Below are positions 1 through 9,095 of a DNA stretch of 64,000 bases, piece by piece (position 1 is the first letter of the stretch; each line of letters starts with the position of its first letter). This DNA is from an uncultured Endomicrobiia bacterium (GTDB lineage Bacteria; Elusimicrobiota; Endomicrobiia; DTEH01). The position numbers and the translations under genes were made by a program. The stretch spans positions 54,754 to 118,753 of the forward strand of contig CALDDQ010000010.1 of NCBI GenBank assembly GCA_937936785.1, read 5' to 3'. The notes beneath the pieces were generated by a model. It searched no databases. It saw only the letters and a program-made list of their open reading frames with translations, and was not told the DNA's origin.

Positions 1-233
1 TTTATATCTTTGTTAGGTGTAAAATGGTCTAATACAATTGCAACTTTTGTCCTATCAAAAACTTTTGGTCTCTTATCTTCACCAAAAATTTTATAAAACT
101 GTTTTATTGCTAACGGTGAGGTAACATCGTTACTTAAGGCAAAATCTACCTTTGCTAACACAAACTCGCCTGCTTCTACAAAATTTTTTTTACAATGTCT
201 TGCAATAATTTTTTGTGTAATTGTTTGGTTCAT
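1..233 (-). CDS. leuC: 3-isopropylmalate dehydratase large subunit LeuC, N-terminal part (cut by window edge)
   Basis: Reading leftward from an ATG at 233-231, a frame stays open to the window edge and gives about 77 residues of the aconitase/LeuC family. Visible hallmarks are the opening [13 protein letters not shown], the segment [18 protein letters not shown] and the family motif LDHFTPNKD near the cut. The complete enzyme is a [4Fe-4S] hydro-lyase that isomerises 2- to 3-isopropylmalate in leucine synthesis. It follows leuA by 82 bases on the same strand, which fits one operon. The catalytic cysteines lie beyond the window. No clear Shine-Dalgarno precedes the ATG. Confidence 0.85.
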   Translation of the reverse strand, partial: MNQTITQKIIARHCKKNFVEAGEFVLAKVDFALSNDVTSPLAIKQFYKIFGEDKRPKVFDRTKVAIVLDHFTPNKDI

Positions 234-315
234 AACTGATTATTTTACAAATGTTAAAAAGTATGACAACTAAAAAATAAATATTTATTAGTTTGTTTTT
301 ATTTTGTCATATTTT

Positions 316-1896
316 TTACAAATGTATTTTTACTCCTTTGTACATTTTTTTGTTTAAAATAAAATTATTAAGTGCGCAAACATAAGCTTTTATACTGGCT
401 TCAACTACATCAGTAGAAATCCCGCGTCCAGTAAATGTTGTTTTATTATATTCTAACTTTACCACCACTTCACCTTGTGCATCTTTACCTGAAGAAATTG
501 CTTTCAATGAATAATCTACAAGTTTTGGTGTAACACAAATGTTTAACATTTCACAAATAATTTTATCAATAGCTTTATACGCAGCATCAATAGGACCATC
601 ACCAAAATCTGCCTGACGAAAACATTTTGTCTTTTGACCATGCTTAATCTCTAATTCTATTGTTGCAGTAGGTAAAATTCCACTACCTGAACTTATGTGA
701 AAATATTTCAACTCTAACTTGCCTTCACTTTTTCCTACTTCTTCGTTTACTAAAGCAAAAATGTCTTCATCAAACACATACTTTTTTTTATCACACAACT
801 GTTTAAACTTATAAAATATTTTGTTACTTATTTTTTTGTCTAATGAATATCCCAACTGTTTTAACCTTTTATCTAATGCATGCCGACCAGAATGTTTCCC
901 TAAAACAAGTTCATTTGATGGAACACCAACATCTTTAGCAGACATAATTTCGTATGTTTGTCTTTTTTTCAATACTCCATCTTGGTGTATCCCAGATTCG
1001 TGCTTAAACGCATTTGCACCAACAATGGCTTTGTTTGGTTGAACCACTATTCCTGTTAAGTTTGAAACTAACTTGCTTGTAGGATAAATTTCTTTTGTAT
1101 TAATATCTGTATAAAATTTATCAAAATAATCTTTTCTGGTCTTTAATATCATAACAACTTCTTCCAAAGAAGCATTACCTGCACGTTCTCCAATACCATT
1201 AATCGTGCACTCAACCTGTCTTGCACCGTTTAATATTGCTGAAATAGAATTTGCTACTGCTAACCCCAAGTCGTTATGACAATGTGTTGATAAAATACAT
1301 TTGTCAATGTTGGGCACACGGTTAACTAATTCTTTAAATAAACTACCATATTCTTGTGGCAAAGTATAACCTACAGTTTCTGGAATATTAATTGTAGTTG
1401 CACCAGCTTTTATTGCTTCTTCTACGATTTTACACAAAAAATCTATTTCACTACGACCAGCATCCTCACACGAAAATTCTATGTTAGAAGTAAACCTTTT
1501 TGCATATTTTACTGCATTAACAGCTGTTGCAATAACATCTTCTTTTGACATTTTTAATTTATACTTGATATGAATATTACTTGTAGCAATAAAAGTATGT
1601 ATCCTTGCCAAATCACGTTTTTTTAACGGTTTTAATGATTCAATGCAAGCATCTATATCTTCTCTTCTTGCACGAGCCAAACCTGCAACTTGACAGTTGG
1701 TTATATTTTTTGCTATCATAAAAACTGCTTCTTTATCACCAGGACTTGCAATAGGAAACCCTGCTTCTATTATGTCTACTCCTAACCGTTCCAACTGAAA
1801 CGCAATATCTAATTTTTGTTTTGAAGTTAAACTTGCACCAGGAGATTGTTCTCCATCCCTTAATGTGGTATCAAAAATAAATATTTTTTTGTTCAT
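316..1896 (-). CDS. leuA: 2-isopropylmalate synthase
   Basis: This 526-residue protein has the full-length LeuA architecture. It condenses acetyl-CoA with 2-oxoisovalerate in the first committed step of leucine synthesis. The HMGL-like TIM barrel begins with DTTLRDGEQSPG (residues 9-20) and carries the metal-binding HxH (STHCHNDLG, His205/His207). A C-terminal LeuA dimer domain, with GDGPIDAAYKAID and a DAQGEV segment, normally binds leucine, so feedback inhibition is likely. It lies between pssA and leuC; the order ilvC-psd-pssA-leuA is familiar from other bacterial lineages. Only a weak AGAG-like ribosome site precedes the ATG. Confidence 0.95.
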   Translation of the reverse strand: MNKKIFIFDTTLRDGEQSPGASLTSKQKLDIAFQLERLGVDIIEAGFPIASPGDKEAVFMIAKNITNCQVAGLARARREDIDACIESLKPLKKRDLARIHTFIATSNIHIKYKLKMSKEDVIATAVNAVKYAKRFTSNIEFSCEDAGRSEIDFLCKIVEEAIKAGATTINIPETVGYTLPQEYGSLFKELVNRVPNIDKCILSTHCHNDLGLAVANSISAILNGARQVECTINGIGERAGNASLEEVVMILKTRKDYFDKFYTDINTKEIYPTSKLVSNLTGIVVQPNKAIVGANAFKHESGIHQDGVLKKRQTYEIMSAKDVGVPSNELVLGKHSGRHALDKRLKQLGYSLDKKISNKIFYKFKQLCDKKKYVFDEDIFALVNEEVGKSEGKLELKYFHISSGSGILPTATIELEIKHGQKTKCFRQADFGDGPIDAAYKAIDKIICEMLNICVTPKLVDYSLKAISSGKDAQGEVVVKLEYNKTTFTGRGISTDVVEASIKAYVCALNNFILNKKMYKGVKIHL

Positions 1897-1913
1897 AAAA
1901 TTTTTTCTCTTTA

Positions 1914-2681
1914 TTAACTTTGTTTTGTTACAGCTTTTATAAGTTTTATTTTATACATTCTAACAAGGTAATCTACAAGACCAGAAATTACATAAATACC
2001 AAAAACTAAAAATATAGTACTTTCTGGATAAGCAAATATTAACAAAACTGAACTAATAATTATTGTAAACATTTTCAATGTAACCTTTTTATTAAACCGT
2101 AACCGTGAAAAACTTAAATACCGTAGTTTTGTTATCATTAATAACGATATTATAATAATAATTCCTGGCAAAAATTTTAATACAATTGGCACTACAACAA
2201 AAACAATGTTTTTACGGACATAATCTAACCCTAAAGCTGATAATAACAAACTTATTGAAACGATTGCACCAGCAGCAGCAGTTGTAGGTAAACCTTCAAA
2301 AAACAAGTTTTTATTCAACTGTTCTTTTATCACAAAAACATTATATCTAACTAATCTTATACTTCCAAATAATACATAAATAAATGCAATTACAATTCCT
2401 GGCATATTGTAATTATTTAAAACCTGTTTATATAATAAAACCATAGGAGCAACACAAAATGATACCATATCAGCTAACGAATCAAACTCTGTCCCAAAAA
2501 AATCTTGTTTTTTAGCCAACCTTGCCACTGATCCATCTAATCCATCAAACAATATTGCAACAATTATAACCCAACCCGCTAACTCAAAGTTGTTCTTTAT
2601 GGTCATTATTATAGAAAAAAATCCACAAAACATATTTCCGGCAGTAAATATTGATGGTATTAAATATAAAAAATTTCCCAT
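1914..2681 (-). CDS. pssA: CDP-diacylglycerol-serine O-phosphatidyltransferase
   Basis: This 255-residue integral membrane enzyme makes phosphatidylserine from CDP-diacylglycerol and serine. The complete CDP-alcohol phosphatidyltransferase signature is present: Asp46, Asp49-Gly50, Ala53-Arg54, Gly63, Asp67 and Asp71. Hydrophobic segments before and after it fit the six or so helices of the family. It starts 9 bases after psd, whose product decarboxylates the phosphatidylserine made here, so the pair supplies phosphatidylethanolamine. A close alternative is another CDP-alcohol transferase, but adjacency to psd and the length favour PssA. Confidence 0.93.
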   Translation of the reverse strand: MGNFLYLIPSIFTAGNMFCGFFSIIMTIKNNFELAGWVIIVAILFDGLDGSVARLAKKQDFFGTEFDSLADMVSFCVAPMVLLYKQVLNNYNMPGIVIAFIYVLFGSIRLVRYNVFVIKEQLNKNLFFEGLPTTAAAGAIVSISLLLSALGLDYVRKNIVFVVVPIVLKFLPGIIIIISLLMITKLRYLSFSRLRFNKKVTLKMFTIIISSVLLIFAYPESTIFLVFGIYVISGLVDYLVRMYKIKLIKAVTKQS

Positions 2682-2690
2682 AAATCATTT

Positions 2691-3338
2691 TTATTTCAAC
2701 AAAGCAATCTTTGTAATTCCAGCAAAAACAGTTTGTTTTTTTTCTACTAAAACCAATACTTTGTCTTTTGGTAAAGTTAAGTTAACCTGAGAACCTAAAA
2801 GTATGTATCCAATTTTTTGTCCTTGTTTTATTTCTTCTCCTATTTTAACAAGAGACACTATTCTTCTTGCAACCAATCCCGCTATTTGTAAAACTTTTAT
2901 TTCAAGTCCATTATTTGATTTTATTACAATCAGATTTTGTTCATTTAAATAATCTGTATTTTTATTTCCTGCAGGATAAAATTTTCCCTTTTTATAAAAA
3001 ACTTCTTTAACAAAACCTGCCACAGGACTACGTTGAACATGAACATTAAACACGTTCATAAAAATTTTTATACAAAATTCGTTTCCAGAATCAGTAATTT
3101 CAATAATTTTTCCATCTGCAGGAGAGTATATCACATTTGTGTCTGCAACTATCATTCTTACAGGATCACGAAAAAAATATATCACCACCAATAATAATAT
3201 AAATAATACTAAACTAAAATATCTGAAAATTTCATAATGCAAACCAAATAAAAAACTAATCAAAAATAATAATCCAAAAAATATAATTACAACAATCCCT
3301 TTTTTTAAAATAAAACCTTCTTCGGTTTCATTTCTCAC
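2691..3338 (-). CDS. psd: Phosphatidylserine decarboxylase proenzyme (short, PSD-A type)
   Basis: This pyruvoyl enzyme converts phosphatidylserine to phosphatidylethanolamine at the membrane. Hydrophobic helices occupy roughly the first 60 residues, followed by the conserved SPADGK and a NVHVQRSPV segment. The self-cleavage site is the Gly-Ser pair in LGSQVNLTLP near the C-terminus, as in short PSD-A enzymes with FGSRVD, so the absence of the E. coli LGST is not a defect. The frame extends upstream to a TTG at 3353. I prefer the GTG at 3338-3336 because AGGT precedes it by seven bases. It lies between ilvC and pssA. Confidence 0.9.
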   Translation of the reverse strand: MRNETEEGFILKKGIVVIIFFGLLFLISFLFGLHYEIFRYFSLVLFILLLVVIYFFRDPVRMIVADTNVIYSPADGKIIEITDSGNEFCIKIFMNVFNVHVQRSPVAGFVKEVFYKKGKFYPAGNKNTDYLNEQNLIVIKSNNGLEIKVLQIAGLVARRIVSLVKIGEEIKQGQKIGYILLGSQVNLTLPKDKVLVLVEKKQTVFAGITKIALLK

Positions 3339-3393
3339 ACTTTTACCTATCAAATAATTACTTATTTACAACAAAATTTCTCTACTAAAAAAT

Positions 3394-4398
3394 CTATTTT
3401 TTTAACCATGGCATCATTGAACGTAACTTTGAACCAACTTTTTCAATTGTATGATTATCTAAATCTTTCCTCTTTTGGTTAAACACAGGTCTTCCAACTT
3501 GGTTTTCTAATAACCATTCTTTTGCAAATTCGCCAGAAACAATTTCGTTTAAAACTTTCTTCATTTCTTTTTTTGTTTCATCATTAATAATTCTCGGACC
3601 AATTGCATACTCACCATATTCTGCCGTGTCAGAAATGGAATAATTCATATAACCAATACCTTTTTCGTAAATTAAATCTATTATAAGTTTCATCTCGTGT
3701 AAACATTCAAAATAAGCAATCTCTGGCTGATACCCAGATTCAACCAAAGTTTCAAAACCTTTCTTTATAAGTTCTACTAACCCACCACACAGAACTACTT
3801 GCTCCCCAAACAAATCTGTCTCTGTTTCTTCTGAAAATGTTGTTTCAATAACCCCAGCTCGTGTCCCACCAGCAGCTTTTGCATATGACAACGAATATTC
3901 TAATGCTTTTTTAGAATAATTTTGATGAACAGCCACTAACATAGGAACACCTTTGCCTTCCTCATACATTCTCCTTACTAAATGTCCTGGACCTTTTGGT
4001 GCAACCATAACAACATCTATATCTTCCGGAGGAATAATTTGTGAGAATCTTATATTAAACCCATGAGAAAAACCTAATATTGCACCTTTCTTAATATTAT
4101 GTTTTATCTCTTTCTCCCAAACAATTTTTTGTGTCTGGTCTGGAACTAACATTTGTATCCAGTCAGATTTTTTAGTTGCTTCTGATGCGCAGAACAAATC
4201 TTTCCCCGGTTTAAATCCATGTTCAACTGCAAGATTATAATTTGGCGTTCCTTCCAACTCTGCAACTAAAACTTCTATCCCGGAATCTCTTAAATTTAGT
4301 GCATGAGCATGACCTTGTGAACCATAACCTACTATTGCAACCGTCTTACCTTTTAACAAATTTATATCTGCATCTTGGTCATAATACATTTTTACCAT
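3394..4398 (-). CDS. ilvC: Ketol-acid reductoisomerase (class I)
   Basis: This 334-residue enzyme makes 2,3-dihydroxy-3-methyl acids from acetolactate in valine, leucine and isoleucine synthesis. The N-terminal Rossmann motif is [12 protein letters not shown] (about residues 24-35). The [19 protein letters not shown] segment and the metal-binding [12 protein letters not shown] follow. The length matches class I. A ribosome site AAGGAGGA lies inside the last codons of ssb, and the gap to ssb is only 4 bases, so ilvC is translated from the rpsF promoter transcript. No acetolactate synthase gene is present in the window. Confidence 0.96.
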   Translation of the reverse strand: MVKMYYDQDADINLLKGKTVAIVGYGSQGHAHALNLRDSGIEVLVAELEGTPNYNLAVEHGFKPGKDLFCASEATKKSDWIQMLVPDQTQKIVWEKEIKHNIKKGAILGFSHGFNIRFSQIIPPEDIDVVMVAPKGPGHLVRRMYEEGKGVPMLVAVHQNYSKKALEYSLSYAKAAGGTRAGVIETTFSEETETDLFGEQVVLCGGLVELIKKGFETLVESGYQPEIAYFECLHEMKLIIDLIYEKGIGYMNYSISDTAEYGEYAIGPRIINDETKKEMKKVLNEIVSGEFAKEWLLENQVGRPVFNQKRKDLDNHTIEKVGSKLRSMMPWLKK

Positions 4399-4402
4399 AG
4401 AT

Positions 4403-4768
4403 TTATTCCTCCTTTGGAATATTTTCTTTTACCGAAGAATCTTTGTATTTAATTATTAACTCAACTTTATTTGCTACAACTTCAATTGTTTTGTGTTTTC
4501 TACCTTCTGAATCTTCCCATTGCCTGTTAACAAGTTTTCCTTCAACTTTTACAGCAGAACCTTTTTGTAATGCAGTGGAACATTCTAAACCTAATTCTGA
4601 CCACACAACTATTGGTAAAAAAAGTGTTTCCTTCTCTCCTCTGTTATACATATTTACTGCTAAATTAAACCTGCATATTGGCACAGATTTTTGTGTATAT
4701 CTTAAAACAGGATTTTCTGTAAGCCTACCGGAGAGAATTACCTTGTTTTCATCACTAATGTCTTTCAT
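4403..4768 (-). CDS. ssb: Single-stranded DNA-binding protein
   Basis: This 121-residue OB-fold protein shows the SSB pattern: a start region with [16 protein letters not shown], an [12 protein letters not shown] stretch and the [20 protein letters not shown] segment. It coats single-stranded DNA in replication and repair. The C-terminal tail ends KENIPKEE and lacks the usual DDDIPF-like acidic tip, although it stays acidic. It abuts rpsF with no gap. Elsewhere rpsF-ssb is normally followed by rpsR and rplI; here ilvC follows instead. Confidence 0.9.
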   Translation of the reverse strand: MKDISDENKVILSGRLTENPVLRYTQKSVPICRFNLAVNMYNRGEKETLFLPIVVWSELGLECSTALQKGSAVKVEGKLVNRQWEDSEGRKHKTIEVVANKVELIIKYKDSSVKENIPKEE

Positions 4769-5152
4769 TTATACAGCAGTTGGTTCTGTTTTGTTAACAT
4801 CAGAAGACCCTTCATTTTCATCATCTTTGATAGAAACTTTCTTCTTACGTTTTGATTGTTGTTTTTCAACTTTTATAACACTGTTTCTTATAATATCATC
4901 ATTTGCAGTAACATATTTTCTAAAATCTGTTACAAAATCAGATTCTACATTTGTCTTAATGAAATGGTAAATACCGGTATTGAATTTGTTTATTCTGTAA
5001 GCCAATTTTTTATTATCCCAATGGTCTTCTTCCAAAATTTCTCCATTGTAGTTTGAAATCATATTTTTAATTTTTTTTAAATGTGACTGAACTTTTTCTT
5101 CTAAAATGTTTGGTGCAAAAATTGTTATAACTTCATAAATATTTTTTTTCAC
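4769..5152 (-). CDS. rpsF: Small ribosomal subunit protein bS6
   Basis: This 127-residue protein has the bS6 fold pattern: the YEVITIFAPN opening, the DHWDNKKLAYRINKFNTGIYHF strand-turn and a charged, disordered C-terminal tail. It binds bS18 on the 30S platform. Translation starts at a GTG (5152-5150) preceded by the strong site AGGAGGAG at 5156-5163. It heads the operon rpsF-ssb-ilvC-psd-pssA-leuA-leuC. rpsR, the partner gene usually nearby, is not in the window. A 6-bp hairpin (5165-5170 with 5179-5184) lies just before the ribosome site. Confidence 0.93.
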   Translation of the reverse strand: MKKNIYEVITIFAPNILEEKVQSHLKKIKNMISNYNGEILEEDHWDNKKLAYRINKFNTGIYHFIKTNVESDFVTDFRKYVTANDDIIRNSVIKVEKQQSKRKKKVSIKDDENEGSSDVNKTEPTAV

Positions 5153-5193
5153 TATCTCCTCCTAAAAGTATCTTGTACTACTTTCTGTTATTT

Positions 5194-5222
5194 GTTATAT
5201 ACAATTTAAACCTAATTGTCAA
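5194..5222 (-). promoter_or_regulatory. Sigma-70-like promoter of the rpsF operon
   Basis: On the minus strand TTGACA (5217-5222) is followed after exactly 17 bases by TATAAC (5194-5199). The -35 is perfect and the -10 nearly so. The expected start near 5187 leaves a leader of about 35 bases holding a small hairpin and AGGAGGAG before the GTG of rpsF. I see no CCG-containing bulge typical of the S6:S18-binding rpsF leader. Confidence 0.75.
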
Positions 5223-5245
5223 GAATCTTAAGCATATATCTAAAC

Positions 5246-5274
5246 TTGAATTTGCATATGAAAAAATGTATATA
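5246..5274 (+). promoter_or_regulatory. Sigma-70-like promoter of serS
   Basis: TTGAAT (5246-5251) and TATATA (5269-5274) are separated by 17 bases, 32 bases upstream of the serS ATG. It is back to back with the rpsF promoter, so the 154-base gap serves two diverging units. No strong Shine-Dalgarno follows. Confidence 0.65.
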
Positions 5275-5306
5275 AACACTAAAATTTTATCCATTTAAGT
5301 AAATAT

Positions 5307-6575
5307 ATGATTGATATAACTTTGTTTAGAGAAAAAAAAGATTGGTTGATAAAAACTTTATCTAATAGAAACATTTCACAAAAAGTTATTGAAGAAATTA
5401 TTGATTTTGACACTAAAAAACGTCAAATACAAACAGAAATTGATTCTTTGCGTAATCAAAGAAAGATTTTGTCATTACAAATTGGTCAACTTAAAAAACA
5501 AAATCTAGATTCAAAAGAAATAAGTTCTGAACTTGAAAATAACAAGATTTATTTATCTGAAAAGGAAACTTTATTGTCTTCAATTGAAACTAAACTTTTA
5601 GATTTATTGTTAACCATACCTAACATACCAGATGTCTCTACTCATATAGGAAGTTCTGAAAAAGATAATATTGTAGTAGAACAAATAGGCAAAATTCCAG
5701 AATATAAATTCTCACCAAAACCACACTGGGAATTTGGCGAAAAACTTGGTATATTAGATTTTTCCTTAGCATCAAAAATTTCCGGTTCACGATTTGTTGC
5801 TTTAAAAAAATTTGGTTGTAGATTAGAACATGCATTGATACAATTTATGTTATCTGAACATATCAAAAATGGTTATGAAGAAATCTGGTTGCCATATCTG
5901 GTCAATAAAGAAACTATCACCGCTACAGGACAATTACCAAAGTTTGCAGAAGAAATTTACAAAATTGATTCTGAAGATTACTATTTAATACCAACAGCAG
6001 AAGTTTCTGTTACAAATATTTTCCGAGACGAAACTTTGTCCGAAGAAGATTTGCCTAAAAAATTTGTTTCTTATTCAGCATGTTTTAGAAAAGAATCCGG
6101 TTCTTATGGTAAAGACACCAAAGGTCTTATTCGTAATCATCAATTTAATAAAATTGAACTTGTAAAATTTGTTTTGCCAGAGAAATCTAATCTTGAATTA
6201 GATACGTTAACTAAAGATGCATCAAACATTTTAAAAAAGCTAGGATTAACTCATAGAGTTGTATCTTTATGTACAGCAGATTTAGGTTTTTCTTCTGCAA
6301 AAACATATGATTTAGAAGTTTGGATGCCTGGAGAAAATAGATGGAGAGAAATTTCTTCCTGTTCAAACTGTACCGATTTTCAAGCAAGACGGCTTAATAC
6401 AAAAATTAAGTATAAATCTGGACAAAAAAAGTTTGTCCACACATTAAACGGTTCTGGGGTTGCAATAGGACGTACAGTTGCATGTATACTTGAAACTTAT
6501 CAACAAGAAGATGGGTCTTTAAGAATTCCTGAAGTATTAAAACCTTTTTTAGGAATACAAAAATATCCAGAATAA
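5307..6575 (+). CDS. serS: Seryl-tRNA synthetase
   Basis: This 422-residue class II synthetase charges tRNA-Ser. The N-terminal antiparallel coiled-coil arm (about residues 30-100, rich in Glu, Lys and Gln) is followed by the catalytic domain. Motif 2 is seen in SACFRKESGSYGKDTKG and motif 3 in GSGVAIGRTVACILE. TAEVSVTN and SSCSNCTDFQARR are family-specific segments. It is a single-gene unit with its own promoter, convergent with dnaX across only 30 bases and without a visible terminator hairpin. Confidence 0.97.
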   Translation: MIDITLFREKKDWLIKTLSNRNISQKVIEEIIDFDTKKRQIQTEIDSLRNQRKILSLQIGQLKKQNLDSKEISSELENNKIYLSEKETLLSSIETKLLDLLLTIPNIPDVSTHIGSSEKDNIVVEQIGKIPEYKFSPKPHWEFGEKLGILDFSLASKISGSRFVALKKFGCRLEHALIQFMLSEHIKNGYEEIWLPYLVNKETITATGQLPKFAEEIYKIDSEDYYLIPTAEVSVTNIFRDETLSEEDLPKKFVSYSACFRKESGSYGKDTKGLIRNHQFNKIELVKFVLPEKSNLELDTLTKDASNILKKLGLTHRVVSLCTADLGFSSAKTYDLEVWMPGENRWREISSCSNCTDFQARRLNTKIKYKSGQKKFVHTLNGSGVAIGRTVACILETYQQEDGSLRIPEVLKPFLGIQKYPE

Positions 6576-6605
6576 TATAAACTACTAATTTTGATTATAT
6601 TAAGT

Positions 6606-8252
6606 TTAACTTTTACTTTCTTCAAAAGAAGTATTCTCGTTATTGTCTGCTAAAGTTATTTCTTTTTCTTGATCCTGTTTTTCTACAATTTTTCCTGAAA
6701 CTGATTTTAAAAACTTTTCAACTTCAGGATCTATAACTTTTTTTGATTTTAAAGGTATCGTTTTTAACTCTTGTTTATTTTCTTCTTGCTGTTGTTCTGC
6801 TAAAACAATTTTTTGTGTTTGAGTTTTCACTGTAAATTCTACTTTAATGATTTTATTAAATGTTTTTTTCAGATATTCTTCTAAAATTGTTAAATATTTT
6901 TTTGCTGTTGTTTGCATAAATCTATTTGGTAAAAAAATTTTTATAACATTGCCCTCTAATACCGTTTCTGCATTTGCTAAAAAAGAGTATATCAACGGTT
7001 GTTCTAATCTTAATACTTCCACAATTTTGTCCCAATCAATAATATCACTTGATGATTTATCAAAAGTATTAATTTTTTGTGTTGAGGAAGTGAAAGAAAT
7101 TATTTCTTGTGACAAAACATTTTTTTCATTCGATGAAATTTTTTCTATTATATCTACAATTTGTTCTAACTCAACATATTGTTTTGTAAGTTTTATACTG
7201 TATAACTCAAATACTATTTTAGGGAACTCTGTCCTTTTAATATCTTCTAGTAAATTTAATAAAAGTTGAATGTTTGCAACAATTTTTGTTATAGAAAATT
7301 TGTCAACATATTTTTTTGTATCTACAAAACTGGTTGGTGCATCTATATTTAATAAAGCAAACATTATTCCTCTGAAACTTTCTATTAAATCTTTACTAAA
7401 TTGTACAAAATCTGTTCCTAATTCATATAATTTGTCAACATATGAAATAACTTCTTTAATTTCACCCGAAATAATTCTGTCTAAATATTGTTCTATCAGT
7501 TCTTGTGGTGTGTAGCCTAACATATTTTTTATAATTTTACTATTAACAGTTCCTTCTTCTATAAAAGATAACACTTGATCTAACAAACTTAAAGAATCTC
7601 TAACAGAACCACCAGAATTTTGGGCAATTAAACGTAACGAATCGTCATCAATTTTTATATTTTGTGTTTCTTTTGATACAATATATTTTAACCTTTGAAA
7701 AATTATTTCTGTGTTAACAGGTCTAAACTGAAAAACTTGGCATCGTGAAACTATTGTCAACGGTAAAGCACGAAATTCTGTCGTTGCAAGAATAAAAATT
7801 ACATACGGTGGTGGTTCTTCTAATGTTTTTAAAAAAGCATTAAACGCTTGTTCTGTGATCTGATGCGCTTCGTCAATAATATAAATTTTATATTTAGAAT
7901 TTACAGGTGCAAATTTTACATTTTCTCTTAAAGTCCTAATTTCTTCTATTCCACGATTAGATGCCGCATCTATTTCAATAACATCAACACTACTGCCTTT
8001 TGTTATCTCTGCACAACTTATGCATTTCCCACAAGGTTCGTTATCAGAGGTAAGATATTGACAGTTTAAAGCTTTTGCTAAAATTCTTGCTGTAGAAGTT
8101 TTTCCTGTACCACGTGTCCCTGAAAAAATGTATGCATGCCAGGATTTGTTAGACCTTATAGCATTTTTTAATACTGTAACTATGTGTTCTTGCCCAATAA
8201 TCTCAGAAAAATTTTGTGGTCTATATTTTCTCGCTAAAACTAAATAACTCAT
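6606..8252 (-). CDS. dnaX: DNA polymerase III subunit gamma/tau
   Basis: This 548-residue clamp-loader ATPase has the full DnaX core: Walker A GTRGTGKTSTAR, a zinc-binding set of cysteines ending CGKCISC, Walker B/DExH IIDEAHQIT, the arginine-finger region TIVSRCQVFQF and the sensor-2 motif GGSVRDSLSLLDQ. The C-terminal 200 residues are low in conservation, as is usual for tau-specific domains. It lies 6 bases after pyrF, so the two share a transcript. I did not find a slippery A-run that would clearly produce a separate gamma form. Confidence 0.95.
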   Translation of the reverse strand: MSYLVLARKYRPQNFSEIIGQEHIVTVLKNAIRSNKSWHAYIFSGTRGTGKTSTARILAKALNCQYLTSDNEPCGKCISCAEITKGSSVDVIEIDAASNRGIEEIRTLRENVKFAPVNSKYKIYIIDEAHQITEQAFNAFLKTLEEPPPYVIFILATTEFRALPLTIVSRCQVFQFRPVNTEIIFQRLKYIVSKETQNIKIDDDSLRLIAQNSGGSVRDSLSLLDQVLSFIEEGTVNSKIIKNMLGYTPQELIEQYLDRIISGEIKEVISYVDKLYELGTDFVQFSKDLIESFRGIMFALLNIDAPTSFVDTKKYVDKFSITKIVANIQLLLNLLEDIKRTEFPKIVFELYSIKLTKQYVELEQIVDIIEKISSNEKNVLSQEIISFTSSTQKINTFDKSSSDIIDWDKIVEVLRLEQPLIYSFLANAETVLEGNVIKIFLPNRFMQTTAKKYLTILEEYLKKTFNKIIKVEFTVKTQTQKIVLAEQQQEENKQELKTIPLKSKKVIDPEVEKFLKSVSGKIVEKQDQEKEITLADNNENTSFEESKS

Positions 8253-8258
8253 AATTTG

Positions 8259-8954
8259 CTAAAAAAATTTATCTTTTATATTTTTTATTCTATTATATAT
8301 GTTATCTGACTCATAAATTGATCTTCCTATGACAACATAATCTGCACCATTTTTTATAACTTCATCTAAACTTAAAGTTCTCTTTTGATCAAAAGAAATA
8401 TTTTTTTCAATACTAACACCTGGAACTAAAGTTAAAAAATTTTTTCCAAATTGAGATTTTATTTTTTTTACCTCTTTTGCAGAACACACAACACCATCTA
8501 AACCTGCCACTTTAGCATATTTAGTTAATAAAAAAACTTGGTCTTTAACAAAATTTTTTTTAAACCCAAGCTCTTTAATGTCAGTATCATTTAAACTTGT
8601 TAAAATTGTAACACCAAATATTATTGGACGATCCTTTATGTGTTTAATTGACATTACTACTTCTTGTAACATTTGTTTACCACCCAAAATATGTACTGTC
8701 ATTGCAAAAATTTTGTATTTTTTAGATATTTCTACTACAGCCTTTGATACTACAGAAGGTATATCATTAAATTTTAAATCCAAAACAACTTCTCCAGAAC
8801 ATTTTGTTATATAATCTATAATCTTAGGATTAGTATCAAATAATAAATGCCCAACCTTAAACATTTTTAGCCCGTTTTCTAAACAAACATTCACTATTTT
8901 TTTTGCTTTATCAAATTCAACATCTAATGCTACTACAATTTTTTGGTTAGTCAT
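8259..8954 (-). CDS. pyrF: Orotidine 5'-phosphate decarboxylase
   Basis: The protein (about 231 residues from the preferred start) converts OMP to UMP, the last step of de novo pyrimidine synthesis. The active-site pattern is DLKFNDIPSVV, where most family members have DLKFHDIP; the Lys and both Asp residues are kept. VALDVEF at the start and PGVS plus a terminal IGRSIY complete the barrel. The frame extends to TTG 8966, but the ATG at 8954-8952 follows a GAGA-like site and starts MTNQKIVVALDVE, so I use it. carAB lies in another operon at 28-33 kb. Confidence 0.93.
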   Translation of the reverse strand: MTNQKIVVALDVEFDKAKKIVNVCLENGLKMFKVGHLLFDTNPKIIDYITKCSGEVVLDLKFNDIPSVVSKAVVEISKKYKIFAMTVHILGGKQMLQEVVMSIKHIKDRPIIFGVTILTSLNDTDIKELGFKKNFVKDQVFLLTKYAKVAGLDGVVCSAKEVKKIKSQFGKNFLTLVPGVSIEKNISFDQKRTLSLDEVIKNGADYVVIGRSIYESDNIYNRIKNIKDKFF

Positions 8955-8988
8955 AAAAATTCTCAAAAAAATTTATATTGTTTATTTT

Positions 8989-9016
8989 ATTATACTTTTT
9001 TTTATAAATCAACAAA
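8989..9016 (-). promoter_or_regulatory. Possible promoter of pyrF-dnaX
   Basis: On the minus strand a perfect TATAAT (8989-8994) is preceded, 16 bases upstream, by TTTGTT (9011-9016), a weak -35. It lies about 35 bases before the pyrF ATG. In such AT-rich DNA chance matches are common. Confidence 0.4.
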
Positions 9017-9045
9017 AAAAACAAAAAATAAACTTGTCTAAATTA

Positions 9046-9074
9046 TTGAAAAAATTATTAGAAAATTATATTTT
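9046..9074 (+). promoter_or_regulatory. Possible promoter of the Imm5-like gene and ybgC
   Basis: TTGAAA (9046-9051) is spaced 17 bases from TATTTT (9069-9074), 21 bases before the ATG at 9096. The short leader carries no obvious ribosome site. Confidence 0.45.
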
Positions 9075-9095
9075 GTAACTGATCAATCTAATAAT

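Noticed and set aside
2691-3338. Apparent loss of the LGST cleavage site in phosphatidylserine decarboxylase
   Set aside because: LGSQV matches the GS(R/Q)V form of short PSD-A enzymes; the cleaving Gly-Ser is intact.
5153-5193. S6:S18-binding rpsF leader motif
   Set aside because: A small AAAGTA/TACTTT hairpin exists before the ribosome site, but the conserved CCG-containing bulge is absent.
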